This document shows, in pieces, positions 1 to 8,124 of a DNA stretch of 64,000 bases. Origin of the DNA: Streptomyces sp. NBC_00620 (GTDB taxonomy: Bacteria; Actinomycetota; Actinomycetes; Streptomycetales; Streptomycetaceae); NCBI RefSeq assembly GCF_026341825.1, contig NZ_JAPENY010000001.1, positions 1,364,001 to 1,428,000 of the forward strand, given 5' to 3'. The number at the start of each line of letters is the position of its first letter. Within the stretch, counting starts at the first letter, position 1. The position numbers and the translations under genes were made by a program. The notes beneath the pieces were generated by a model, which did not search any database, had not been told where the DNA came from, and saw nothing but the letters and a program-made list of their open reading frames with translations.

Positions 1-966
1 CGGGCCCCCGTGCTTGCGCGTGTTGGTGAGCGCCTCCTGCACGATGCGGTAGGCCGTGAGTTCCACGCCGCTGGGGAGGGGGCGCGGGGTGCCCTCCACC
101 TTGAAGTCGACGGGGAGGCCCGAGGTGCGGCACTGCTCGATGAGGTCGGCGAGCTGCTCCACGTCGGGCTGCGGCACGTACTCGCCGACCTCCTGGTGCT
201 CGCCGGTGCGCAGTACGCCGAGCAGGCGGCGCATCTCGGCGAGGGCCTGGCGGCCGGTTCCCGAGATGGTCTCCAGGGCCTTCCTGGCCTGCTCGGGGGC
301 GGTGTCCATGACGTAGGCGGCGCCGTCGGCCTGGACCACCATCACCGAGACGTTGTGCGCGACGACGTCGTGCAGTTCGCGGGCGATCCGGGCGCGCTCG
401 GCGGCGACGGCGACCTTGGACTGCGCCTCGCGCTCCTTCTCCAGCCGGGCGGCGCGCTCCTCGAGCTGGGCGAGGTAGGCGCGACGGGTGCGGATGGAGT
501 CGCCGAGCACCCAGGCGAGCGCGAAAGGCACCGTCTGGAAGACGGCTATCAGGACGACGCCCAGTGCGCTCGTCTCCGTCTGGGGCCAGCGGATCTGCGA
601 GAGGGTTCCCGCGCACAGGCCGCCGATCAGCCCCAGGCGGGAGGCCCAGCGGGCGCCGTCCGCGGCGACGGTGTAGATGATCACCATCATCGCGAAGTCG
701 GCGGGAATCACCTCGACGTCGACGATCAGCTGCACGACGCCCATCAGGCCGGCCAGCAGCAGCATCTTCTCGGGCATCCGGCGGCGCAGCGCGACGACCA
801 GGCACAGGACGACGGCGATCGGGAGAGCCACGGCGGACGACCCGTGGTTCTCCTGGCCCCCGGTGACACTGCTGAGACTCACGCCGGTGATCCCGAGCAG
901 GACGACGGCCCAGAAGCTGTCGACCCATGTCGGGTGCCTGCGGAGAAAGTCATAGAGGCGCTGCAC
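1..966 (-). CDS. two-component sensor histidine kinase, 3' end cut by window edge
   Basis: This is a membrane sensor kinase that would autophosphorylate and pass phosphate to a NarL-type response regulator, probably encoded just outside the window. 322 codons are visible. Hydrophobic segments lie at about residues 16-32, 45-60, 70-84, 92-105 and 135-154, followed by a coiled linker and the HisKA_3 motif RIARELHDVVAHN with phospho-acceptor His199. The start of the HATPase N-box, RIVQEALTNTRKHG, is at about 307-320, and the rest is missing. The GTG start at 966 is supported by a -10-like TACGCT exactly 7 bases upstream, as expected for a leaderless transcript. The gene is divergent from the methyltransferase at 1085. 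The signal it senses cannot be told. Confidence 0.9.
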   Translation of the reverse strand, partial: MQRLYDFLRRHPTWVDSFWAVVLLGITGVSLSSVTGGQENHGSSAVALPIAVVLCLVVALRRRMPEKMLLLAGLMGVVQLIVDVEVIPADFAMMVIIYTVAADGARWASRLGLIGGLCAGTLSQIRWPQTETSALGVVLIAVFQTVPFALAWVLGDSIRTRRAYLAQLEERAARLEKEREAQSKVAVAAERARIARELHDVVAHNVSVMVVQADGAAYVMDTAPEQARKALETISGTGRQALAEMRRLLGVLRTGEHQEVGEYVPQPDVEQLADLIEQCRTSGLPVDFKVEGTPRPLPSGVELTAYRIVQEALTNTRKHGGP

Positions 967-973
967 GTAACCC

Positions 974-979
974 AGCGTA
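974..979 (-). promoter_or_regulatory. candidate -10 box of a leaderless promoter (sensor kinase)
   Basis: On the minus strand TACGCT is followed by 7 bases and then the GTG start at 966. This spacing places transcription initiation at the start codon. No convincing -35 hexamer is seen. Confidence 0.45.
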
Positions 980-1072
980 GGGAAGCGTGCAGTGTGCAGG
1001 GGTCAACCGGAGGATCGATCCCTGGCCGCCGCGCGTACTCCCCAAGGTGGAGGCCCGCTTCTCCGTGCCGCT

Positions 1073-1078
1073 TAGCCT
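1073..1078 (+). promoter_or_regulatory. candidate -10 box of a leaderless promoter (MidA-type methyltransferase)
   Basis: TAGCCT is followed by 6 bases and then the GTG start at 1085. No Shine-Dalgarno sequence precedes that start, so a leaderless mRNA is the simplest reading. Confidence 0.45.
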
Positions 1079-1084
1079 GGCCCG

Positions 1085-2110
1085 GTGAGAGACGAGGAAA
1101 CGGACGGGTTCCGGGGTTGGCGCGAGGCGACGGAGGAGTCGCTGTACGGGCCTCGCGGCTTCTATCGCAGGCCCGAGGGGCCCGCGGGGCACTTCCGTAC
1201 CTCGGTGCACGCCTCCCCGCTCTTCGCGCATGCCGTGGCCCGGCTGCTGTGCCGCGTCGACGCAGCCCTCGGGCGCCCGGCCACGCTCGCCTTCGTCGAC
1301 ATGGCGGCGGGCCGCGGCGAACTGGTGACCGCGGTCCTCGCCGCACTTCCCGCCGAAGTGGCCGCCCGCGCGCGCGGGTACGCCGTCGAACGCGCCGCCC
1401 GCCCCGCCGGTCTTGATCACCGGATCGAGTGGCTCGCGGAGCCCCCGAAGGGCGTCACCGGGCTGCTGTTCGCCAACGAGTGGCTGGACAACGTGCCGCT
1501 GGAGGTCGCCGAGGTGGACTCGGAGGGTGTGGCGCGCGTGGTTCTCGTACGACGGGACGGCACCGAGCGCCTCGGGGAGCCCGTCGCGGGTGCGGAAGCG
1601 GAGTGGCTGCGGAAGTGGTGGCCGCTGTCCTCCGAAGGGGACCGTGCGGAAATCGGGCTCCCCAGGGATGCCGCCTGGGCCTCCGCGGTCGCCTCGCTCG
1701 GACGCGGTCTCGCCGTGGCCGTCGACTACGCGCACGTCGCCGGTGCGCGGCCCCCGTTCGGGACGCTCACCGGCTTCCGGGAGGGCCGGGAGACGGTGCC
1801 CGTCCCGGACGGCTCGTGCGACATCACCGCGCACGTGGCGCTCGACGCGTGCGCGCTGCCCGGGGGGCGCGTGGAGACCCAGCGGAACGCGCTGCGCGCG
1901 CTGGGCGTGAGCGGCGCACGCCCGGCGCTCGCCCTCGCGTCCACAGACCCCACGGCCTACGTGCGCGCCCTTGCGAGCGCCGGCGCGGCGGCCGAACTGA
2001 CCGCGCCCGGCGGCCTGGGCGACTTCGGCTGGCTGCTCCAGCCGGTTGGAATTCCGGACGGTCTGGCCGGCGACCTACTTGTCGATGTCCCCGACCACGA
2101 AGAACAGTGA
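1085..2110 (+). CDS. MidA/NDUFAF7-type SAM-dependent methyltransferase
   Basis: This 341-residue protein belongs to the DUF185 family (MidA, mitochondrial NDUFAF7). Its family relative NDUFAF7 dimethylates an arginine on the NuoD-type (NDUFS2) subunit of complex I. The SAM-binding loop is the glycine-containing stretch [10 protein letters not shown] at about 75-84, and the family signature [11 protein letters not shown] lies at about 137-147. The start is GTG with a -10-like box 6 bases upstream. The gene ends only 36 bases inside the 3' end of the convergent nuoD gene, so the two coding regions overlap tail to tail. That neighbour is the family's known type of substrate, which suggests that NuoD is methylated here too; this last step is inference. 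Confidence 0.82.
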   Translation: MRDEETDGFRGWREATEESLYGPRGFYRRPEGPAGHFRTSVHASPLFAHAVARLLCRVDAALGRPATLAFVDMAAGRGELVTAVLAALPAEVAARARGYAVERAARPAGLDHRIEWLAEPPKGVTGLLFANEWLDNVPLEVAEVDSEGVARVVLVRRDGTERLGEPVAGAEAEWLRKWWPLSSEGDRAEIGLPRDAAWASAVASLGRGLAVAVDYAHVAGARPPFGTLTGFREGRETVPVPDGSCDITAHVALDACALPGGRVETQRNALRALGVSGARPALALASTDPTAYVRALASAGAAAELTAPGGLGDFGWLLQPVGIPDGLAGDLLVDVPDHEEQ

Positions 2111-3226
2111 CCCGAGGATCGCCACCATGTCCGCGACCAGCGTGCCCGGCAGCAGTTCGGTGAGCGCCTGGATGTTGTTGAACGAGGCCGAGCGCAGCTT
2201 CAGCCGGTACGGGGTCTTCTCGCCCTTGCTGACCAGGTAGTAGCCGTTGATGCCGAGGGGGTTCTCGGTCCAGGCGTACGTGTGGCCCTCGGGCGCCTTC
2301 AGGACCTTGGGCAGCCGCTGGTTGATCGGGCCGGTCGGAAGGTCCGCGAGCCGGTCGAGGCAGGCGTCCGCGAGGTCGAGCGCGTTGTGGGTCTGCTCGA
2401 GGAGGCACTCGAAGCGGGCCAGGCAGTCGCCCTCCTGGCGGGTGACGACCTTCAGGGTGTCCTGGAGCTCCCCGTACGCGAGATACGGCTCGTCCCGGCG
2501 CAGGTCGAAGTCGACCCCGGAGGCGCGCGCGATCGGCCCGCTCACGCCGTACGCGTGCACGGCCTCCGGCGCGAGCGCCCCCACGCCCCGCGTGCGCCCC
2601 CTGAAGATCTCGTTGCCGAGCACCAGGTCGTCGAACCGGTCCATACGGGAACGCAGGGCCGCGACGGAGGCACGCGCGCGCGTGGTCCATCCGGCCGGAA
2701 GGTCCTCCTTGAGGCCGCCGACCCGGTTGAACATGTAGTGCATGCGCCCGCCGGAGACCTCCTCCATGACGTGCTGGAGCTCCTCGCGCTCCGTGAAGGC
2801 GTAGAAGATCGGGGTGATCCCGCCCAGCTCCAGGGGGTAGGAGCCCAGGAACATCAGGTGGTTCAGTACCCGGTTCAGCTCAGCGAGCAGCGTGCGCGTC
2901 CAGACCGCGCGTTCGGGGACCTCCATGCCGAGCATCCGCTCCACGGCGAGGACGACGCCCAGCTCGTTCGCGAAGGCGGAGAGCCAGTCGTGGCGGTTGG
3001 CGAGCATGATGATCTGGCGGTAGTCGCGCGCTTCGAAGAGCTTTTCCGCCCCGCGGTGCATATAGCCGATGACCGGCTCCGCGTGCTGGATCCGCTCGCC
3101 GTCCAGGACGAGCTTCAACCGCAGTACACCGTGCGTGGACGGGTGCTGGGGCCCGATGTTGAGCACCATGTCGGTGCTCTCCGCGGCGCCGCCGATGCCG
3201 ACCATGGTCTCCGTCGTGGGAGTCAT
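2075..3226 (-). CDS. nuoD2: orphan NADH-quinone oxidoreductase subunit D (NuoD2)
   Basis: This 383-residue protein is the 49-kDa subunit of the complex I quinone module, which lines the quinone site at the membrane-matrix arm junction. The family opening [13 protein letters not shown] is at residues 25-37, followed by HRGAEK (57-62), the NRHDW-type block and [11 protein letters not shown] near the C-terminus. It is a lone copy with no other nuo gene nearby, so it is a paralogue outside the main nuo operon or a component of a partial complex. The ATG at 3226 gives the family length. Arg58 in HRGAEK corresponds, by my recollection of human numbering, to the NDUFS2 arginine methylated by NDUFAF7. 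The tail overlaps that of the MidA-type gene, and the 5' end is 31 bases from a divergent PH-domain gene. Confidence 0.9.
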   Translation of the reverse strand: MTPTTETMVGIGGAAESTDMVLNIGPQHPSTHGVLRLKLVLDGERIQHAEPVIGYMHRGAEKLFEARDYRQIIMLANRHDWLSAFANELGVVLAVERMLGMEVPERAVWTRTLLAELNRVLNHLMFLGSYPLELGGITPIFYAFTEREELQHVMEEVSGGRMHYMFNRVGGLKEDLPAGWTTRARASVAALRSRMDRFDDLVLGNEIFRGRTRGVGALAPEAVHAYGVSGPIARASGVDFDLRRDEPYLAYGELQDTLKVVTRQEGDCLARFECLLEQTHNALDLADACLDRLADLPTGPINQRLPKVLKAPEGHTYAWTENPLGINGYYLVSKGEKTPYRLKLRSASFNNIQALTELLPGTLVADMVAILGSLFFVVGDIDK

Positions 3227-3245
3227 GGGCACAGTCTCTCGTACG

Positions 3246-3251
3246 TACGCT
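3246..3251 (+). promoter_or_regulatory. candidate -10 box of a leaderless promoter (PH-domain gene)
   Basis: TACGCT is followed by 6 bases and then ATG at 3258. It lies in the 31-bp divergent gap shared with nuoD2, so the two promoters must overlap. Confidence 0.4.
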
Positions 3252-3257
3252 TGCCAC

Positions 3258-3761
3258 ATGGAGACGGGGAGCATGGAGACCACCGGAAACTCGGCGACCG
3301 AGCCGGTCTGGAACGGGCTGCCCCGCGGGCTGCTCCGGATGCGACGGCTGTTGCTGGTGGTGTGGCTGGGGTTGCTGACGATCGTCGTGGGGTTGGTGCT
3401 CGAGACGTTCGCCGGGCTCGTGTGGGCCTCGTTCGCCCTGCTGCCGCTGGCCCTGCTGGCGTGGGGCTGGCGGATGCTGGGCCGCAACTGGCAGTCCTGG
3501 CGGTACGCCGAGCGCGTGGACGACCTGCTGATCAGCAAGGGTGTGCTGTGGCGTGAGGAGACCGTGGTGCCGTACGGGCGGATGCAGCTGGTCGAGGTGA
3601 CCTCCGGGCCCGTCGAGCGGCACTTCGGGCTCGCCAGTGTCCAGCTGCACACGGCGGCCGCGGCGACCGACGCACGCATCCCCGGCCTGGAACCGGCCGA
3701 GGCCGAGCGGCTGCGAGACCGGCTCACCGAGCTGGGCGAGGCACGATCGGCAGGCCTGTGA
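3258..3761 (+). CDS. small membrane protein with one bacterial PH (bPH2, YdbS-like) domain
   Basis: The protein has 167 residues. Two hydrophobic segments at about 27-47 and 49-67 are followed by a cytoplasmic bPH2 (DUF304) domain with the family pattern [20 protein letters not shown] and the QLHTA strand. Genes of this YdbS type usually pair with a larger YdbT-type gene, and that is the case here: the next gene starts by a GTGA overlap with this stop. The start at 3258 is preferred because a TANNNT box lies exactly 6 bases upstream; a second ATG at 3273 has no better signal. The function is unknown; a membrane-bound complex or lipid-related scaffold is the usual guess. Confidence 0.85.
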   Translation: METGSMETTGNSATEPVWNGLPRGLLRMRRLLLVVWLGLLTIVVGLVLETFAGLVWASFALLPLALLAWGWRMLGRNWQSWRYAERVDDLLISKGVLWREETVVPYGRMQLVEVTSGPVERHFGLASVQLHTAAAATDARIPGLEPAEAERLRDRLTELGEARSAGL

Positions 3762-5203
3762 GTACGCCTTCCGCGGCGACCCCGGGCGCGGACAACGCGT
3801 CCCCGGGCACCGACGACGCCGTACGGGATCCGGGCACGGACAACGCCGTACAGACTCCGGGCACGGACACGGCCGTACGGACTCCGGGCGCCGACAACCC
3901 CGTACCGGAGCCGAAACCGCTCCTGGAGCGGCGCCTGCACCCCGTAACGCCCCTGCGGCGCGCATGGGCGCCGGTCGCGGTGATCGCCGGATGGGCCGTG
4001 CACGACCCCAACCAGGCGCAGGAGCAGCTGACCAAGCTCGCCACGACCACGCTGCTGCTCGCCTTGGCCGTGGCCGTCACGGGCGGTGCCCTCTACGGCT
4101 TTCTGACCTGGTGGTTCACGCACTTCGCGGTGACCGACACCGAACTGCGCATCCGTACGGGCCTGTTGTTCCGGCGCACCGCGCACATCCGGCTCGACCG
4201 GCTCCAGGCGGTCGACGTCACCCAGCCGCTGCTGGCGCGCGTCGCCGGCGTCACCAAGCTCAAACTCGATGTCATCGGGACGGACAAGAAGGACGAACTG
4301 GCATATCTGGGCGAGGACGAGGCCCGCGTCCTGCGCGCCGAACTCCTCGCCCGCGCGGCCGGTTTCGCCCCCGAGACGGCACACGAGGTCGGCGAGGCAC
4401 CCGTACGGCAGCTGCTGCACGTCCCCGCGGGCAAGCTCGCCGTCTCCCTGGTGCTCACCGGCGCCACCTGGGGGACGCTGGCCGCCGCGCTCGTCGTACC
4501 GTCGTTGCTGTGGTGGGCGACCCACAGCGTGTGGACGGTCCTCGCGACCGCTCTGCCGCTGCTCGGCGCGGCGGGTGCGAGCAGCCTGGGGCGGTTCGTC
4601 AGCGAGTACGACTGGACAGTCGGCGAGTCTCCGGACGGGCTCCGGATCGACCACGGGCTCCTGGACCGTACGCACGAGACGGTGCCGCCCGGGCGCGTGC
4701 AGACCGTACGGATCGTGGAACCGCTGCTGTGGCGGCGGCGCGGCTGGGTACGGGTGGAGCTGGACGTGGCCGGGTCCGCCAACTCCGTGCTCGTGCCGGT
4801 TGCTCCGCGCGAGGTCGCCGAGTCGATGATCGCGCGGGTGCTGCCGGGGGTGACGGTGCCGACCCCGCTGTCGCGGCCGCCGCGCCGGGCCGGGTGGTGC
4901 GTGCCGTTCTGGTGGCGGGGTTACGGCCTCGCCGTCACCGACACCGTCTTCGTGGCCCGCCACGGGCTGCTCCGCCGCAGCCTCTCGCTCGTGCCGCACG
5001 CGAAGGTCCAGAGCGTACGTCTGGAGCAGGGGCCCTGGGCCCGCTTCAAGCGGCTCGCCGACGTCCATGTGGACACGGGGGCCAACAAGACGGTGACGGC
5101 GCGGCTGCGGGACGCCTCCGAGGCGGCGAAGCTTCTGGAGTCCCAGGCGGACCGGTCGCGCACGGGGCGGCGGGAGGCCCGACCGGATCGGTGGATGGCG
5201 TGA
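3758..5203 (+). CDS. membrane protein with repeated bacterial PH (bPH2, YdbT-like) domains
   Basis: The protein has 481 residues and its GTG start overlaps the upstream stop by 4 bases, which implies translational coupling. The N-terminus is a 9-residue repeat (PGTDxAVxx, four times, residues 16-51) encoded by four 27-bp units. Two membrane segments at about 88-120 precede a first bPH2 domain ([15 protein letters not shown]), a central pair of membrane segments (about 225-280) precedes a second domain ([27 protein letters not shown]), and a third begins at about 388 ([16 protein letters not shown]). This is the standard YdbT architecture of three tandem DUF304 domains. The proline/threonine-rich N-terminal extension is not part of the family. 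The role is not known. Confidence 0.85.
   Translation: MSTPSAATPGADNASPGTDDAVRDPGTDNAVQTPGTDTAVRTPGADNPVPEPKPLLERRLHPVTPLRRAWAPVAVIAGWAVHDPNQAQEQLTKLATTTLLLALAVAVTGGALYGFLTWWFTHFAVTDTELRIRTGLLFRRTAHIRLDRLQAVDVTQPLLARVAGVTKLKLDVIGTDKKDELAYLGEDEARVLRAELLARAAGFAPETAHEVGEAPVRQLLHVPAGKLAVSLVLTGATWGTLAAALVVPSLLWWATHSVWTVLATALPLLGAAGASSLGRFVSEYDWTVGESPDGLRIDHGLLDRTHETVPPGRVQTVRIVEPLLWRRRGWVRVELDVAGSANSVLVPVAPREVAESMIARVLPGVTVPTPLSRPPRRAGWCVPFWWRGYGLAVTDTVFVARHGLLRRSLSLVPHAKVQSVRLEQGPWARFKRLADVHVDTGANKTVTARLRDASEAAKLLESQADRSRTGRREARPDRWMA
3803..3910 (+). repeat. four in-frame 27-bp tandem repeats
   Basis: Units at 3803-3829, 3830-3856, 3857-3883 and 3884-3910 each encode a 9-residue PGxDxxVxx block in the N-terminal tail of the YdbT-like protein. 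The unit length is a multiple of three, so changes in copy number would stay in frame. Confidence 0.85.
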
Positions 5204-5223
5204 GTGGTCCTGAAATGTAGGAC

Positions 5224-5263
5224 GTGAGGGCGGGCGGTGGCTTGTGCCACCGCCCGCCCTCAC
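5224..5263. terminator. bidirectional hairpin terminator
   Basis: A perfect 18-bp inverted repeat (5224-5241 and 5246-5263) with a 4-base TTGT loop lies between two convergent genes. It is followed by a short T-rich stretch on the plus strand and should stop transcription from both sides. Confidence 0.85.
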
Positions 5264-5288
5264 GTTTCTGCGTTCCGGGACCGCCGGG

Positions 5289-6731
5289 TCAGGAAACCGC
5301 GCTCCGCAGCTCGGCCACGTCGATCCGCTCGGTCTCGTCGTGGACGGTCAGGTCGATGACCTGGCCGACGCCGCGGGATTCCTCGTCCGCGGGCTTGAAG
5401 CCGGCCTCGGCCTCGGCCTTGTGGAGGGCGAGCGCCTCCTGACCGACCACATCGGCGAGGTCCTCGTTCTGTACGGCCTCCAGCGCGGTCGCGGACGACT
5501 CCTGCTGCGTACCGAAGAAGTCGAAGCCGCCCTCGACCGACGGACGCCGCACGGGCGCTGCCGGTACGACGGCCACCGCGGTCGGCACGGTGAAGTGCCC
5601 CGAGGACGGGGAGGGCTTCACGGGCTTGACGGGCTTCGGCGGCTTCGCGGGAGCCGGGAGACTCGAGGGCTTCGCAGGGGCCGAGTGGGCCGAGGGCTTC
5701 GCCGGGTGCGAGTGATCCGCGGGATGCGAGGGGTGTGACGGGTCCTCAGGGTCTTCAGGATCCGCGGGGTCCGGGCTCTGGGGCGACTTCGAGGACGGGT
5801 CCCGCGCCGGGTCCTGCGTCGGCTCCTGCGAGGACGAGGACTTGGAGGGCTTCGCCTCGGCGGCCGCGCGCTCATGACCGCCGACCGCCTCGGGCTTCCC
5901 CTCGGCCTCGCCCTCCTCCGCGGCGGCGCCGTCGGAAGCACTCGCCTCGGCCTCCGTGGAACCGGCCTGCAACGACTCGGTCTTCACCGGCTCGATCGGT
6001 TCGGATTCGTGCGGCTCCGGAGCAACGTTCGAGATGCGGTTCAGCGCCGCGTAGGCCCGCAGGAAGAGCGACGACCCGGCCGGGGAGAAGACCTCGGGAG
6101 ACTTCTGCACAACCGTGTGGCCCTCGATCGCCTCGGTTGTCTCTGCTGCCTCACCGGCATCGACGGCGTCCGCATCCGCGTCCGCGTCAGGACCGGCGGA
6201 AACCGCCTCGGGCTCCTCAGGAACCTCCGGTTTCTCCGAACCGGCGGTCAGTGCCGCGGGCAGCGCGCGAGCCGGCGTCGTCTCTATCGCGAGCAGTCGG
6301 CGACCCTCCAGGGCGCTCGCCCGCTCCGTCTCCGCCGTGGCGTACCGCCTCAGCAGCGCCGCGTGTTCGTTGCGCAGGCCCGCCAGTTCGGTCCGCTTCG
6401 CGCGCAGCTTGTGCTCCAGCTTGACGCGCAGCTCGCGGGACTCGTCGAGGTCGGTCTCCAGTTCGGCGACGCGCTCCTCGTAACGCCACTCGTCGCTCGC
6501 ACGCGCGCGCGAGAGGTCCGCCACCTGTTTGCCCGCGGACGAGTCCCAGCGGCGCATGACGACAGCGCCGAGTACCGCCGTCAGCGCGGCACCCGCGGCC
6601 AGCCCGCGGAGCACCGTCGGCTCGGTGAACAGCCAGGGCCCCACGGCGCAGACGAGCGAGACGCCTGCGATCGCCGAAGGAGGCAGCAGCCTGTGCAGAG
6701 GCGGTGAATGGCGGTGACGTCCACGTGGCAT
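5289..6731 (-). CDS. membrane-anchored coiled-coil protein with long disordered tail
   Basis: The protein has 480 residues and no enzyme family is recognised. Two hydrophobic segments at about 17-36 and 41-60 form a hairpin anchor. A charged heptad-rich stretch at about 75-150 ([20 protein letters not shown] onward) is a likely coiled coil. From about 155 to 390 it is rich in Pro, Ser, Ala, Asp and Glu with short SHPADHS and [13 protein letters not shown] repeats, typical of a flexible linker. A more ordered C-terminal patch carries DFFGTQ and ends in ELRSAVS. The ATG start has TAAGTT 7 bases upstream. The design resembles Streptomyces cell-wall or division scaffold proteins, but that is only architecture. 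Confidence 0.8.
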   Translation of the reverse strand: MPRGRHRHSPPLHRLLPPSAIAGVSLVCAVGPWLFTEPTVLRGLAAGAALTAVLGAVVMRRWDSSAGKQVADLSRARASDEWRYEERVAELETDLDESRELRVKLEHKLRAKRTELAGLRNEHAALLRRYATAETERASALEGRRLLAIETTPARALPAALTAGSEKPEVPEEPEAVSAGPDADADADAVDAGEAAETTEAIEGHTVVQKSPEVFSPAGSSLFLRAYAALNRISNVAPEPHESEPIEPVKTESLQAGSTEAEASASDGAAAEEGEAEGKPEAVGGHERAAAEAKPSKSSSSQEPTQDPARDPSSKSPQSPDPADPEDPEDPSHPSHPADHSHPAKPSAHSAPAKPSSLPAPAKPPKPVKPVKPSPSSGHFTVPTAVAVVPAAPVRRPSVEGGFDFFGTQQESSATALEAVQNEDLADVVGQEALALHKAEAEAGFKPADEESRGVGQVIDLTVHDETERIDVAELRSAVS

Positions 6732-6738
6732 GGCCAGA

Positions 6739-6744
6739 AACTTA
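6739..6744 (-). promoter_or_regulatory. candidate -10 box of a leaderless promoter (coiled-coil membrane protein)
   Basis: On the minus strand TAAGTT is followed by 7 bases and the ATG at 6731. No Shine-Dalgarno sequence is present. Confidence 0.45.
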
Positions 6745-6801
6745 CCGCGCGTAGGCGAATCTTGGAGCCCCGCATGGTAAAAACACAGCCACCTCGCAGC
6801 C

Positions 6802-7923
6802 TCAGCGGTCGCTCAGCCGCCCGCTCATCCACTCCAGCGTCCCCGGAATCTCACGCCGCCAGGTGTTGAAGTTGTGGCCGCCGCTGTCGAGGATGATCGA
6901 CGAGATCCGAGTGTGCCGCCTCGACTTCACCAGCTCTATGAACTTCAACGTGTCCTGGTAGTCGGCCTCGCCCACCTTGCTGCTGCTGACGAGCAGTGAG
7001 GTGTCGGGCGCGGGCCTGTGCTTCAGGTACCACCTCAGGTCGGCGCTGTTCCGCAGTTCCTCGTCCCCGTGGAAGAGATCGCCCGTCGTGGGGTCGATCG
7101 GCGCCTTGTAGTACGCCGACAGGCCCGCCCCCGCGGCATACACCTCAGGGTGGTGGACAGCGAGTTTCAAGGCGCAGTAACCGCCTGTGGAGTCGCCGAT
7201 GATGCCCCAGCTGCCGGGTTTTTCGCCCACCCTGTAGTGGGCCGATACGGCGTCGGGGAGGTCCTTGGCGAAGAAGGACTCGGTCTGCGGGCCGCCCGGG
7301 ATGTCCACGCACTCGGTGTCCCTCGGGGGCGCGACGGTCGGCCGCAGCATGACCAGGATCATCGGCTGCATCCTGCCGTCCCTGGCCAACTCATGGGCCG
7401 TCTGCGGGTAATGCAGGCCTTTGATCAGCGCTTCGGCGGTGCCCGGATACCCGGTGAGGACGGCGGCGGCCGGGAAGGTACGGGTGCGGTACCGCGACTG
7501 GAAGTACTCCGGGGGCAGATAGACGTACGCCGGAGTGGCGATGTGCGTCGTACGGCCCACGATGTCGATCTTCTGGATCTGGCCGCCGACCCTCGGCCGT
7601 GAACCGCCCGCCACCTTCACCTGCTGGGTGTCGACCACCTGGAGGGGGCCGCCGTCGGCGAAGTCGTGGTCGACGACCACGCCCTCGCCGCGCTCCCTTC
7701 CGAAGAGGTCGGCCCAGCTCGCGTAGAAGCCGAACGTCTGGTTGGCGCAGAGGCCGACCGAGACGAAGACGGCGACCTGGGTGGCCAGCAGCAGGCCGAC
7801 CCGTCCGCTGACGGCCCGCCAGCCGCGCCGTGCCAGCCTCGGCCACAGCCACACCGTGCCGACGAACAGCAGCACGGCGAGCAGGACCGCCGACACCAGC
7901 AACTCGTTACTCGTGAGTCCCAT
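6802..7923 (-). CDS. membrane-anchored alpha/beta-hydrolase esterase (esterase D / antigen 85 fold)
   Basis: The protein has 373 residues. It starts with hydrophobic segments at about 8-28 and 42-62 that place the catalytic domain outside the membrane. The domain follows the PF00756 pattern: a core strand ending in the nucleophile elbow IIGDSTGG (Ser near 245) and a late SGGHNFNTW with the catalytic His near 350. ATG at 7923 was chosen because it begins directly before the first membrane segment; upstream in-frame sequence is Arg/Lys-rich and unlike a coding start. The gene is divergent from the DUF2156 protein at 8125. Similar hydrolase plus lipid-aminoacylation pairs are known in actinobacteria and other bacteria, so removal of amino acids from lipids is a plausible but untested role. 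Confidence 0.82.
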   Translation of the reverse strand: MGLTSNELLVSAVLLAVLLFVGTVWLWPRLARRGWRAVSGRVGLLLATQVAVFVSVGLCANQTFGFYASWADLFGRERGEGVVVDHDFADGGPLQVVDTQQVKVAGGSRPRVGGQIQKIDIVGRTTHIATPAYVYLPPEYFQSRYRTRTFPAAAVLTGYPGTAEALIKGLHYPQTAHELARDGRMQPMILVMLRPTVAPPRDTECVDIPGGPQTESFFAKDLPDAVSAHYRVGEKPGSWGIIGDSTGGYCALKLAVHHPEVYAAGAGLSAYYKAPIDPTTGDLFHGDEELRNSADLRWYLKHRPAPDTSLLVSSSKVGEADYQDTLKFIELVKSRRHTRISSIILDSGGHNFNTWRREIPGTLEWMSGRLSDR

Positions 7924-8124
7924 GGGCTGTTCTGCCTGCGCTTTCCGTGCCGTGACCGCCCCGCACTTTCGCGAGCACTTGCCCGGCACTTTCCTTGCCT
8001 TTTGAACCGGCTTTCCCGCGGGGAGTGAACCTGTCTCCCGAAGACACCGTCCTAGAGGGCGCAATGTCGCCGGATGCCGGAATGGCACCGGAATTCAAGG
8101 TCTCTCACCGAACCACGGGATGCG

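Noticed and set aside
3227..5263. Long minus-strand reading frame continuing upstream of nuoD2
   Set aside because: It is the antisense of the two PH-domain genes. NuoD family length and the ATG at 3226 define the real start; codon usage supports the plus-strand genes.
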